DNA from: G965202915 sp965205955
GTDB lineage: Bacteria; Pseudomonadota; Gammaproteobacteria; Eutrophobiales; Eutrophobiaceae
Direction of reading: 5' to 3'
DNA length: 64,000 bases
NCBI GenBank assembly: GCA_965205955.1
Contig: OZ242192.1
Coordinates: forward strand, 62,001-126,000
The notes under the pieces were generated by a model. That model saw only the letters and a program-made list of their open reading frames with translations, was not told where the DNA came from and did no database searches. This document shows, piece by piece, positions 44,780-52,782 of the stretch. The first letter of the stretch is position 1, and each line of letters opens with the position of its first letter. The position numbers and the translations under genes were made by a program.

Positions 44780-45155
44780 GTTGTATGGGTCCAGTACCTT
44801 TGGCACTGTGGCAGTTGTTGGAAGAGGAATTGTATCGGAGTTTGCAGGCCGATGCTATGGTGGGGCAGGATTTAGGCGTGAGCGCGGCAGCGTTGCCGGC
44901 GTGCCGGTTGAGGGTTTGACACCAGCGATAGAGCGTGCGGATGCTGACCTGAAAGGCCTCGCTGGCAGCGATTTTGCCGTGCCGATCAGAAAACGCCAGG
45001 ATCGCAAGGCGGTGTTGGGCATGTTTGGAAGTCATCCCCCAAACATGCCCTAAATGGGCTACTCGGTAAAACCACCGGATGCGGTATCCGGTATAGTGGG
45101 TTTGCATGGCTCTCCTCTTGAGGCGGAGTGCCAAAGGTTTCTGAGCTTATACAAC
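44780..45155. mobile_element. MITE-like deletion derivative of an IS481-like element
   Basis: About 376 bp bounded by inverted repeats: gttgtat then ccagtacctttggcact on the left; the reverse complement of the right end reads gttgtat then ctcagaaacctttggcact. Inside, minus-strand coding for a transposase N terminus (from ATG 45107, GYRIRWFYRVAHLGHVWGMT, with helix-turn-helix ASEAFQVSIRTLYRWCQTL) is joined after about 80 codons directly to the out-of-frame 3' end of the gene. The 3' part is nearly identical to 47977-48065, which belongs to a larger copy. Confidence 0.75.
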
Positions 45156-45422
45156 CGGCGTGGCAGCGGCATCGTATTGAATTTCCGGGCTACCTGGTGT
45201 CCTGTCTGGAAGAAATTCCTGTATTCGTAGAATTATAAAAATAATATCAGGCGCACGGACTGCAATTTATCGGGATTGCCCTGCAGGAAGGCGAGGAAAT
45301 TCGCAGTTACAGCGAAGCAATGTGCCAGTTGTATCCATAGCCTTCTCTGCAATTCTTGCGAAAGACTGGATGCCTGCCCCTGCTCAGGTCAGGGGGTAAA
45401 TCTTTCGCAGGCTTAGCCGGAA
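45156..45422. other. Intergenic region with a dispersed repeat
   Basis: No gene supported. Positions about 45355-45412 (cgaaagactggatgcctgcc, then cctgctcaggtcag and aaatctttcgcagg) form a dyad flanking a segment found again at about 63746-63780. The catccagtctttcgca part is shared, inverted, with the 91-bp tandem repeats. Confidence 0.5.
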
Positions 45423-45545
45423 TTACTGCGTGCCCCTCAAGGCGCCGTTGGCTCTCTGCTTCACCAGGGCGGCTATCCGTTTGCGCGCTTCGGCTTCCGT
45501 CATGCCTTTTTCCATAGCGCGTTTCACCATTCTTTGCTGCATGGC
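45423..45545 (-). CDS. Possible small basic ORF after the ankyrin gene
   Basis: ATG 45545 lies just past the ankyrin TAG and encodes 40 residues starting MQQRMVKRAMEKGMTEAEAR, mostly helical and basic. It could equally be a continuation of the same transcript without function. A longer frame reaching 45617 overlaps the ankyrin gene and is less likely. Not recognised. Confidence 0.3.
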   Translation of the reverse strand, partial: AMQQRMVKRAMEKGMTEAEARKRIAALVKQRANGALRGTQ

Positions 45546-45550
45546 CCGAT

Positions 45551-47911
45551 CTATGGGCGGGGGGTTCGTCCGGGCTCGGGTGATGCCGGCTTCCGCTCCT
45601 TTACATACGCCTTCCACGCAAATAGTCCCAAGAATGCTACGATCCCCAGCACTATCAAGGTTTGCAGCAGTAGCCCGCCAACGCCGGATAGAAAAGGCTT
45701 CTTTTCAAGCAGGGCCATTGTATCTGTGGGTAAGTGCCCCGAACGTGCTGCCAAGTCAAGGGGGCGCTCGAGCTTATCGTTTTCAGCGTATATATCGGCT
45801 CCTTCTTCCACCAATAGCCGGATCATTGGAGCTTTTGAACTGCTCGCTGCCCAGTGCAGGGGGGTATTACCGTCCTTGTCTTTCGCGTTGAGGTCGGCTC
45901 CGGCCTTGATGAGCGCAAGGGTCGTCTCAGTATGGCCCCTGGATGCCGCCCAGTGCAGGGGGGGTTTGCCGTCCTGGCCTTTCGCGTTGGGGTCGGCTCC
46001 GGCCTTGATGAGCGCAAGGGTCGTCTCAGTATGGCCCCTGGATGCCGCCCAGTACAGGGGGGGTTTGCCGTCCTTGTCTTTCGCGTTGGGGTCGGCTCCG
46101 GCCTTGATGAGCGCAAGGGCAATCTCAGTCTGGCCCTTGGATGCCGCCCAGTGCAGGAGGGGTTTGCCGTCCTTGTTTTTCACGTTGGGGTCGGCTCCGG
46201 CCTTGATGAGCGCACGGGTCGTCTCAGTATGGCCCCAGGATGCCGCCCAGTGCAGGGGGGTTTTGCCGTCCTTGTCTGTCGCGTTGGGGTCGGCTCCGGC
46301 CTTGATGAGCGCAAGGGTCGTCTCAGTATGGTACCTGGATGCCGCCCAGAGCAGGGGGGTTTTGCCGTCCTTGTCTGTCGCGTTGGGGTCGGCCCCGGCC
46401 TTGATGAGCGCAAGGGCAATCTCAGTATGGCCCCCTAATGCCGCCCAGTGCAGGGGGGTATAGCCGAACCCGTCTTTCACGTTGGGGTCGGCCCCGGCCT
46501 TGATGAGCGCAAGGGCCGTCTCAGTCTGGCCCTTGGGTACCGCCAAGTACAGGGGGGTATAGCCGTTCCCGTCTTTCGCGTTGGGGTCGGCTCCGGCTTT
46601 GATGAGCGCAAGGGTCGTCTCAGTATGGCCACCGTCTGCCGCCACGTGCAGGGGGGTACGGCCGCCATACTTTTTCACGTTGGGGTCGGCTCCGGCCTTG
46701 ATGAGCGCAAGGGTCGTCTCAGTATGGCCCTTGGATGCCGCCCGGTGCAGGGGGGTACGGTCGTCCTTGTTTTTCGCATTGGGGTCGGCTCCGGCCTTGA
46801 TGAGCGCAAGGGCCGTCTCAGTATGGCCCTTTCCTGTCGCCTGGTGCAGGGGGGTTTCGCCGTCCTTGTCTTTCACGTTGGGGTCGGCCTCGGCCTTGAT
46901 GAGCGCAAGGGTCGTCTCAGTATGGCCCCTGGATGCCGCCCAGTGCAGGGGAGGAACGCCGTCCTCGACTTTCGCGTTGGGGTCGGCTCCGGCCTTGATG
47001 AGCGCAAGGGCCGTCTCAGTATGGCCCTTTCCTGCCGCCAAGTGCAGAGGGGTAAGGCCTTCCTCGACTTTCCCATTGGGGTCGGCTCCGGCCTTAATGA
47101 GCGCAAGGGCTGTCTCAGTCTGGCCCTCGGATGCCGCCAAGTACAGGGGGGTATCGCCGTCCTTGTTTTTCGCGTTGGGGTTGGCTCCGGCTTTGATGAG
47201 CGCAAGGGCCGTCTCAGGCTCGAACCCGTATGCCGCCCAGTACAGGGGGGTACGGCCGTCCTTGTTTTTCGCGTTGGGGTCGGCCCCGGCCTTGATGAGC
47301 GCAAGGGCAATCTCAGTATGGCCCCCGGATGCCGCCCGGTGCAGGGGGGTATCGTCGCCGTACTTGTCTTTCACGTTGGGGTCGGCTCCGGCCTTGATGA
47401 GCGCAAGGGCAATCTCAGTATGGCCCCCGGATGCCGCCCGGTGCAGGGGGGTATCGTCGCCGTACTTGTCTTTCACGTTGGGGTCGGCTCCGGACTTGAT
47501 GAGCGCAAGGGTCGTCTCAGTATGGCCCAGGAATGCCGCCCGGTACAGGGGGGTATCGCCGTCCTTGTCTTTCGCGTTGAGGTCGACCCCGGCCTTGATG
47601 AGCGCAAGGACAATCTCAGTATGGCCCTCTCTTGCCGCCCAGTACAGGGGGGTAGCGCCTTCCTTGTCTTTCGCGTTGGGGTCGGCCCCGGCTTTGATGA
47701 GCGCAAGGGTCGTCTCAGTATGGCCCCCGGATGCCGCCCAGTGCAGGGGGGTAGTGCCGAACTCCCTGTCTTTCGCGTTGGGGTCGGCCCCGTTGGCAAG
47801 CAGTTCCCGCACGAGCTCCACATTGCCACTTCTGGCGGCGTCATGGAGAGGGCTGGCATCCACATTGCCGATCAGTAGCGCCAGAGCAAGTAAAGCAACT
47901 GGCTTTTTCAT
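45551..47911 (-). CDS. Exported, membrane-anchored ankyrin-repeat protein
   Basis: 786 residues from ATG 47911 (gaggggaattct upstream); the open frame beyond it runs into transposon sequence. Signal peptide MKKPVALLALALLIGNVDA, about 21 ankyrin repeats of 33 residues (consensus TPLHWAASRGHTETTLALIK then AGADPNAKDKDG), one degenerate repeat, a transmembrane helix (VGGLLLQTLIVLGIVAFLGL) and a short basic, Pro-rich tail. The repeats therefore lie in the periplasm or outside, anchored C-terminally. The 99-bp DNA repeats are so alike that recombination should alter repeat number. Binding partner unknown. Confidence 0.85.
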   Translation of the reverse strand: MKKPVALLALALLIGNVDASPLHDAARSGNVELVRELLANGADPNAKDREFGTTPLHWAASGGHTETTLALIKAGADPNAKDKEGATPLYWAAREGHTEIVLALIKAGVDLNAKDKDGDTPLYRAAFLGHTETTLALIKSGADPNVKDKYGDDTPLHRAASGGHTEIALALIKAGADPNVKDKYGDDTPLHRAASGGHTEIALALIKAGADPNAKNKDGRTPLYWAAYGFEPETALALIKAGANPNAKNKDGDTPLYLAASEGQTETALALIKAGADPNGKVEEGLTPLHLAAGKGHTETALALIKAGADPNAKVEDGVPPLHWAASRGHTETTLALIKAEADPNVKDKDGETPLHQATGKGHTETALALIKAGADPNAKNKDDRTPLHRAASKGHTETTLALIKAGADPNVKKYGGRTPLHVAADGGHTETTLALIKAGADPNAKDGNGYTPLYLAVPKGQTETALALIKAGADPNVKDGFGYTPLHWAALGGHTEIALALIKAGADPNATDKDGKTPLLWAASRYHTETTLALIKAGADPNATDKDGKTPLHWAASWGHTETTRALIKAGADPNVKNKDGKPLLHWAASKGQTEIALALIKAGADPNAKDKDGKPPLYWAASRGHTETTLALIKAGADPNAKGQDGKPPLHWAASRGHTETTLALIKAGADLNAKDKDGNTPLHWAASSSKAPMIRLLVEEGADIYAENDKLERPLDLAARSGHLPTDTMALLEKKPFLSGVGGLLLQTLIVLGIVAFLGLFAWKAYVKERKPASPEPGRTPRP

Positions 47912-47969
47912 AGAATTCCCCTCGTTTGATAGTATGCGTTGGCTATTATCGGTTGGGGGTGTGTCTGTG

Positions 47970-48481
47970 TCAAACCGGTGTATGGGTCCAGTACCTTTGG
48001 CACTGCGGCAGTTGTTGGAAGAGGAATTGTATCGGAGTTTGCAGGCCGATGCTATGGTGGGGAATGACGGTGTTATAGGCGAGCAGCCATTCCGCCATTT
48101 TACGGTTGAACAGGGCCAGGTCGGTGAACAGTAAATCCTCGTGATAATCCACGAACTGCTCTTGAATGGTGCGGTTGAAGCGCTCACAGTGTGCGTTCAT
48201 TTTGGGTGATCTGGGGTAGGTCCACCAATGGGTAATACCAAGCTCATCGAGGCGTTTTTGGAAGTTACCCATGAACTCGGAGCCATTATCGGAGAGCAGA
48301 TATTGTGGTTGCATGGGCAGCAGGTCGGTGAGCGCCTCCAGGGCGATGGCGGTATTGCGGCTGGCAGCGGAATTGGCAGCAAAGGCGATGGCAAAGCGGC
48401 TGGTGGGGTCGATAAAGGTGAACAGATAGCGGCGGATACCGTCGCGCAGGCGCACCACGGTATCGCAGGCGAACAGGGACA
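47970..48481 (-). pseudogene. IS481-like transposase, 3' half
   Basis: Minus-strand frame of about 160 residues holding the integrase catalytic core: Asp in LFTFIDPTSRF, Asp in YLLSDNGSEFMG and Glu in MNAHCERFNRTIQEQF, then the C-terminal QTPIQFLFQQLPQCQRYW. The N-terminal half is missing; homology ends abruptly near 48481 where an ankyrin-protease gene begins. The other end (about 47977) matches the MITE-like element at 44780. Confidence 0.75.
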
Positions 48482-48484
48482 GCG

Positions 48485-49009
48485 GTGGCGGATGTCAATG
48501 CGAAAGGTGATGGCGGCTTTACTCCGCTTCATGGGGCGGCAATACTCGGAAACGCCGAAGTCATTCCTGCCCTTGTTCAAGCGGGAGCATATATTCAAGC
48601 AACTGATAATCAAGACAGGACTCCGCTGGATGTAGCGAGAAAATACAAGAAATGGGGAGTTGTCAAATATCTTGAAAACCCGCCTGCATTGGCGCTGCCG
48701 GAATGCTTTAACATCATTCGCAGCAACCCGGAGGCGATTGCCCGGGTGAACGGCGTGGAAATGACTCTGCTCATCGATACCGGTGCAACGATTACCAATT
48801 TAACGGGTCAGCAGGCGAGGGCGGCGGGAGTCCGCCCAACCGGAGAAGGAGAATTTACACTGGCGGATGGTTCTGTCGTCGTTAATAAAACCGGCTCCGC
48901 TAACATTTCTTTGGGCAGGGGGCTATTAGGGAATTTTCCGGTTTCTATTGGAGGCGGAAGAACAGGGCTGCTAGGGAGAGATGTTCTCGATGAATTCGCC
49001 TGCCGATAA
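48485..49009 (+). pseudogene. 5'-truncated ankyrin-aspartic protease gene
   Basis: Open from a GTG at 48485 for 174 residues. The N-terminal part is an ankyrin repeat pair (GFTPLHGAAILGNAEVIPAL; RTPLDVARKYKKWGVVKYL). The C-terminal part is a retropepsin-like (clan AA) protease domain with LLIDTGATITNLT as active site and GLLGRDVLDEF as the second conserved segment. It abuts the transposase fragment, so the original N terminus (signal and further ankyrin repeats) is probably lost. The protease region past 48824 is duplicated at 51828. Confidence 0.65.
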
Positions 49010-49229
49010 CGCAGAATTTGACTCGCCCGCAATCTGGGTATGCGGTTGTCTGCCGGAAACGCCGGTACGGCAGGAGAGAGCAGAGAGATGAGTCCAACTA
49101 TTTTTAGAGAGAGCGGATTTCGATTTTTTCTCCCGGGAAGAAAAAAGACCTCATGTGCATGTCAATGGTTCTGATGGTGAAGCTAAATTCTGGCTCGAAC
49201 CAGATGTTATACTGGCAACGAATTATGGG
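48824..49229 (+). repeat. 406-bp direct repeat, left copy
   Basis: Identical to 51828-52233 except for two substitutions seen by eye (gtcgttaat/gtcgtgaat and ggcaggggg/ggccggggg). It holds the end of the aspartic protease gene and the start of a DUF4160 gene. The two copies bracket the 2,598-bp restriction-modification segment. Confidence 0.95.
49088..49229 (+). pseudogene. DUF4160 gene fragment, left copy
   Basis: ATG AGT CCA ACT at 49088 starts MSPTIFRESGFRFF; a frameshift at a run of six Ts (49132-49137 area) is needed to continue into SREEKRPHVHVNGSDGEAKF. The frame is cut at the end of the direct repeat, where restriction-gene leader sequence follows. The intact 3' part is in the right copy. 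Confidence 0.6.
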
Positions 49230-49293
49230 ACACTGCAACCGGTACAAATGGGTACTGTGATTTGACCAGAATAAAACCAATTGGGGGTATTAA

Positions 49294-50253
49294 GTGGGAG
49301 TAAACCGCGACAAAGTAGACTTATGGAAAGCTGACGTTGCCCGTTCAGTTGATTTTTACAATGACTGGTTCATGACGTTCGCGCCCAGGGCATTCAGGGA
49401 TACCCGCATTGAAACCACGAAACAAGTTAAACAAGCTCTTCAATGGACTGAAAACTTGACGAACATCAGACCTGAAACCCTTCAGCTTCACCCTTCTGTA
49501 TTGCCCATGCTTCGAATGACCACATGCCCACCTGTTGCGCATGATCGTCTTGTTGGCTTGGCTGGTGTATCCCCTAACCTGGTAAAGAACATGGAAACAG
49601 GTAAACGTGTTCCGCCAAATATGAAGCAGCCGGAATTGATCGAACAGCTGGGCATGATCGGGGACATCATCGAAAAAATGGCTGACCCTGATATTTTCGT
49701 ATGGAAGGAACGCGGTGACACTGGCACGAAAGAAGAAGTACACCGTGCTTCAACTGTTGTTGCTGATCGTCTTTGTGGTGCGGTCGCCGACCCAATAATC
49801 AGAAACGCGCAAGAACAGCGTCAACTTGCAGCAATCAAGGCCTGGCTTGAAGCCCGTGGTTACCGTAAACTTCAATCTGGTGAAGCTGAAGACTGGCTTT
49901 CCATGCCGGACGGCACCTTTTCATTCCGCTTCAATGTTCCTATAACGCTTGATGGTGGAAAACAGGTCAATATCCCGGTTGACGCGGTGATTATGCGCAA
50001 AGACGCAAAAGAAGGCGATTTTCCTGCATTGTTTGAAGCGAAATCAGCCGGTGACTTTGCCAACACGAACAAACGCCGCAAGGAAGAAGCGATCAAGATT
50101 CGACAACTTCGCAAGACTTACGGTGACAAGATCACTTTTGACTTGTTTTTATGCGGTTATTTTGATTCCGGTTATCTTGGCTATGAAGCGGCTGAAGGTA
50201 TTGACTGGGTATGGGAGCACCGCATTGACGATTTAGAGCAGTTTGGATTTTAA
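49294..50253 (+). CDS. XamI-like type II restriction endonuclease
   Basis: 319 residues, GTG start. The N terminus (NRDKVDLWKADVARSVDFYN) and overall sequence resemble the XamI family of type II enzymes, known for GTCGAC. The nuclease motif is D-x(n)-EAK: Asp in NIPVDAVIM and FPALFEAKSAGD. A methyltransferase gene follows after 2 bases. The pair is lower in GC than its neighbours and sits between long direct repeats, indicating recent acquisition. The family assignment is by recall; specificity is not proven. Confidence 0.7.
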   Translation: MGVNRDKVDLWKADVARSVDFYNDWFMTFAPRAFRDTRIETTKQVKQALQWTENLTNIRPETLQLHPSVLPMLRMTTCPPVAHDRLVGLAGVSPNLVKNMETGKRVPPNMKQPELIEQLGMIGDIIEKMADPDIFVWKERGDTGTKEEVHRASTVVADRLCGAVADPIIRNAQEQRQLAAIKAWLEARGYRKLQSGEAEDWLSMPDGTFSFRFNVPITLDGGKQVNIPVDAVIMRKDAKEGDFPALFEAKSAGDFANTNKRRKEEAIKIRQLRKTYGDKITFDLFLCGYFDSGYLGYEAAEGIDWVWEHRIDDLEQFGF

Positions 50254-50255
50254 AG

Positions 50256-51818
50256 ATGAAGATTAACCAACTTGAAAGCCAGCGCCAGACATTACAGGCT
50301 GAACTTGACGGGCAAAAGACCCAGGAAGAGCGCAACATAATGGGGCAGTTTTCAACGCCTGTTGCCCTTGCAAATGACGTTCTGACCCATGCCAAAAACA
50401 TATTCCCAAAGCATGGCAAGGTGCGCTTTCTTGATCCGGCGTTTGGTACCGGTTCTTTTTACAGTGCGTTGCATACTATCTTCCCGTCAACGCGAATTGA
50501 AGCCGCCACCGGTTTTGAAATTGACGGGCATTACGGCAAACCGGCTTTGAAGCTATGGGAAAAAACCGACCTTAACTACCGGCTTGCAGACTTCACCAAA
50601 CAACAGCCACCGGTTGAAGATGAAAAGTTCAATTTAATCATTTGCAATCCGCCATACGTCCGCCATCATCACATAAACGATCAAAAACAACGGTTGCAGA
50701 CAAAAGCCCTTGAAGCTGCAAATATGAAGCTGTCCGGTTTGGCTGGTCTTTATTGTTACTTTATGGCGCTTGCACATCCATGGATGAAACAAAACGGTAT
50801 CGCCGGCTGGCTGATACCAAGTGAATTTATGGACGTGAACTACGGCCAGGCTGTTAAAGATTATCTGTTGAATGAGGTTACCCTGCTTCAAATACACCGT
50901 TTTGATCCGGGTGACGTTCAATTTGATGATGCGCTTGTTTCATCGGCTGTTATCTGGTTCAAGAATAAAAAGCCGGGCAGGAATCACAAAGTGAAGTTTA
51001 CTTATGGTGGAACAATCGACGCGCCGGCGCATAAAAAAGACGTTGGCTTTTCCACGTTAGCAACAGAAAGGAAATGGACACGTTTCCCACTTGCTGATAA
51101 ACGTGAACAAAATAATGCGCCAAAGTTAAGCCATTTCTTCGCGGTGAAGCGCGGCATTGCAACCGGTGACAATAAATTCTTTGTGCTTACACGCGAACAG
51201 ATTGAAAGCCGTGGATTACCGCTTGATCAGTTTCTTCCAATTTTGCCAAGCCCGCGCTACCTTGACGCCACTGAAGTGAAAGCGGATAAAAATGGTTTCC
51301 CTGATATTGAAAATCAACTGTTTGTTCTGGACTGTAAACTTCCACCTGACGAAGTGAAGCGTGTTTACCCTGAACTTTATGACTACCTTGAAGAAGGTGT
51401 TCAATCCGGCGTATCTGAAAGGTATTTGTGCAAAAATCGTAAGATTTGGTATGCACAAGAAAATCGCCCTGAAAGTCGGTTCTATTGCACATATATCGGA
51501 CGTTCAGACAAGGAAGGAAAAAATCCTTTCCGCTTCGTGTTGAACAGGTCAAAAGCGATTGTTGCCAATTCATACTTGATACTTTATCCCAGGCCCCACT
51601 TGGAAAAAGAAATTGAACAGAACCCGGACTTGAATGAGCGCTTGATTGAAGCGTTAAACCGGATCACCGGAAAAGCCATGCTTGATGAAGGTCGTGTGTA
51701 TGGTGGCGGTATGCACAAGATGGAACCCAAAGAACTTTCAAATGTTCCGGCCACCGAAATACAAGCGCTTTTCAACGGCGGATTAACTGAATTGCAATGC
51801 GATATTTTTGCAGCGTAA
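50256..51818 (+). CDS. Type II N6-adenine DNA methyltransferase
   Basis: 520 residues. Motif X-like GQFSTPVALANDVL, motif I FLDPAFGTGSFYSAL and motif IV LIICNPPYVRHHH identify a gamma-class adenine methyltransferase. A C-terminal target-recognition region holds the part from LSHFFAVKRGIATGDNKFFV onwards, as in Eco57I/TaqI-type enzymes. It protects host DNA from the neighbouring endonuclease. The inserted segment ends 9 bases after its stop. Confidence 0.88.
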   Translation: MKINQLESQRQTLQAELDGQKTQEERNIMGQFSTPVALANDVLTHAKNIFPKHGKVRFLDPAFGTGSFYSALHTIFPSTRIEAATGFEIDGHYGKPALKLWEKTDLNYRLADFTKQQPPVEDEKFNLIICNPPYVRHHHINDQKQRLQTKALEAANMKLSGLAGLYCYFMALAHPWMKQNGIAGWLIPSEFMDVNYGQAVKDYLLNEVTLLQIHRFDPGDVQFDDALVSSAVIWFKNKKPGRNHKVKFTYGGTIDAPAHKKDVGFSTLATERKWTRFPLADKREQNNAPKLSHFFAVKRGIATGDNKFFVLTREQIESRGLPLDQFLPILPSPRYLDATEVKADKNGFPDIENQLFVLDCKLPPDEVKRVYPELYDYLEEGVQSGVSERYLCKNRKIWYAQENRPESRFYCTYIGRSDKEGKNPFRFVLNRSKAIVANSYLILYPRPHLEKEIEQNPDLNERLIEALNRITGKAMLDEGRVYGGGMHKMEPKELSNVPATEIQALFNGGLTELQCDIFAA

Positions 51819-51827
51819 GGACACGCA

Positions 51828-52233
51828 GCGGGAGTCCGCCCAACCGGAGAAGGAGAATTTACACTGGCGGATGGTTCTGTCGTCGTGAATAAAACCGGCT
51901 CCGCTAACATTTCTTTGGGCCGGGGGCTATTAGGGAATTTTCCGGTTTCTATTGGAGGCGGAAGAACAGGGCTGCTAGGGAGAGATGTTCTCGATGAATT
52001 CGCCTGCCGATAACGCAGAATTTGACTCGCCCGCAATCTGGGTATGCGGTTGTCTGCCGGAAACGCCGGTACGGCAGGAGAGAGCAGAGAGATGAGTCCA
52101 ACTATTTTTAGAGAGAGCGGATTTCGATTTTTTCTCCCGGGAAGAAAAAAGACCTCATGTGCATGTCAATGGTTCTGATGGTGAAGCTAAATTCTGGCTC
52201 GAACCAGATGTTATACTGGCAACGAATTATGGG
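51828..52233 (+). repeat. 406-bp direct repeat, right copy
   Basis: Second copy of 48824-49229. At its left edge the protease reading frame enters in the middle of the domain (AGVRPTGEGEFTLADGS) without a start, so this copy (to the stop at about 52010) is a dead 3' fragment. At its right edge the DUF4160 sequence continues naturally (GLSDPELAKIKKIIEEHKDE), so this side is the original downstream junction. Confidence 0.95.
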
Positions 52234-52326
52234 CTTTCTGACCCTGAATTAGCTAAAATCAAGAAAATTATTGAGGAGCATAAAGATGAGTTCATCAGCG
52301 CATGGGATTCCTGCTTCAGAAACTGA
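52092..52326 (+). pseudogene. DUF4160 gene with frameshift
   Basis: Starts MSPTIFRESGFRFF and, after a one-base shift at the T6 tract near 52136-52141, continues SREEKRPHVHVNGSDGEAKF then WLEPDVILATNYGLSDPELA to a TGA at 52324. DUF4160 proteins are about 80 residues and usually stand next to a DUF2442 gene, as here. The same shift is in the left copy, so it predates the duplication. A homopolymer error cannot be excluded. Confidence 0.65.
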
Positions 52327-52600
52327 AGTAACGAATGTTTCCACTCACGGACTTTGGCTGCTTAGCCACGGCAAGGAATTGTTCCTGTCTTACGAAAACT
52401 TTCCCTGGTTTAAAGAGGCTCCAATTGGCCACGTGGTCGCGGTAAAAGAGGTTTCCCCCGGTCATTTTTATTGGCCCGAATTGGATATAGATTTGGGCAT
52501 GGACACTATTGAGCATCCTGAAAAGTATCCATTGATGGCCAGTGTAAAGGACCTGACAAAGCAACCAAAGAGGGTGCGGAATACACAACTGGATTTCTGA
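52286..52600 (+). CDS. DUF2442-like protein
   Basis: 104 residues from ATG 52286, preceded by gaggagcataaag; it overlaps the DUF4160 3' end. EVTNVSTHGLWLLSHGKELF, YENFPWFKEAPIG and YWPELDIDLGMDTIEHPEKY are typical DUF2442 segments. DUF4160 and DUF2442 genes are frequent neighbours and have been considered as possible toxin-antitoxin pairs; I regard that as unproven here. Confidence 0.75.
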   Translation: MSSSAHGIPASETEVTNVSTHGLWLLSHGKELFLSYENFPWFKEAPIGHVVAVKEVSPGHFYWPELDIDLGMDTIEHPEKYPLMASVKDLTKQPKRVRNTQLDF

Positions 52601-52782
52601 ATGGCTGGCGGCCATTTTGTCACAGAGCTGGCCAGAAGTTTGATAAAATTCAGATGCTTACACCAAAATCAAATCGGAATGCCGTCAGAGCCTTGAAAAA
52701 AGCGCACGCAGAATAATTTTGACTCACTTGGCAATCGGCGGTACATTCCACCCATTATCCGGGTGTTAGGCGCGCAGCAACT
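52601..52782 (+). other. Spacer with remnant of an ankyrin gene 3' end
   Basis: About 52681-52730 (gtcagagccttgaaaaaagc then cgcacgcagaataattttga) resembles the end of the following ankyrin gene (54070-54115: gccagagcgttgaaaaaagc then gggcgcaaaaatagcttga). This suggests an ankyrin paralogue once ended here. Confidence 0.5.

Noticed and set aside
44733..45134. Intact 133-residue transposase gene
   Set aside because: Only the N-terminal 80 residues are transposase-like. The rest is the element's 3' end in the wrong frame, so it is an internal deletion product.
45534..48134. Long plus-strand open frames (up to over 500 codons) opposite the large ankyrin gene
   Set aside because: They are by-products of the 99-bp repeat unit, whose length is a multiple of three so an open antisense frame stays open. 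Their translations are mere repeats with no start signals or family resemblance.
47912..48187. Upstream extension of the ankyrin protein to 48187
   Set aside because: It translates transposon sequence out of frame; the ATG at 47911 is followed by a proper signal peptide.
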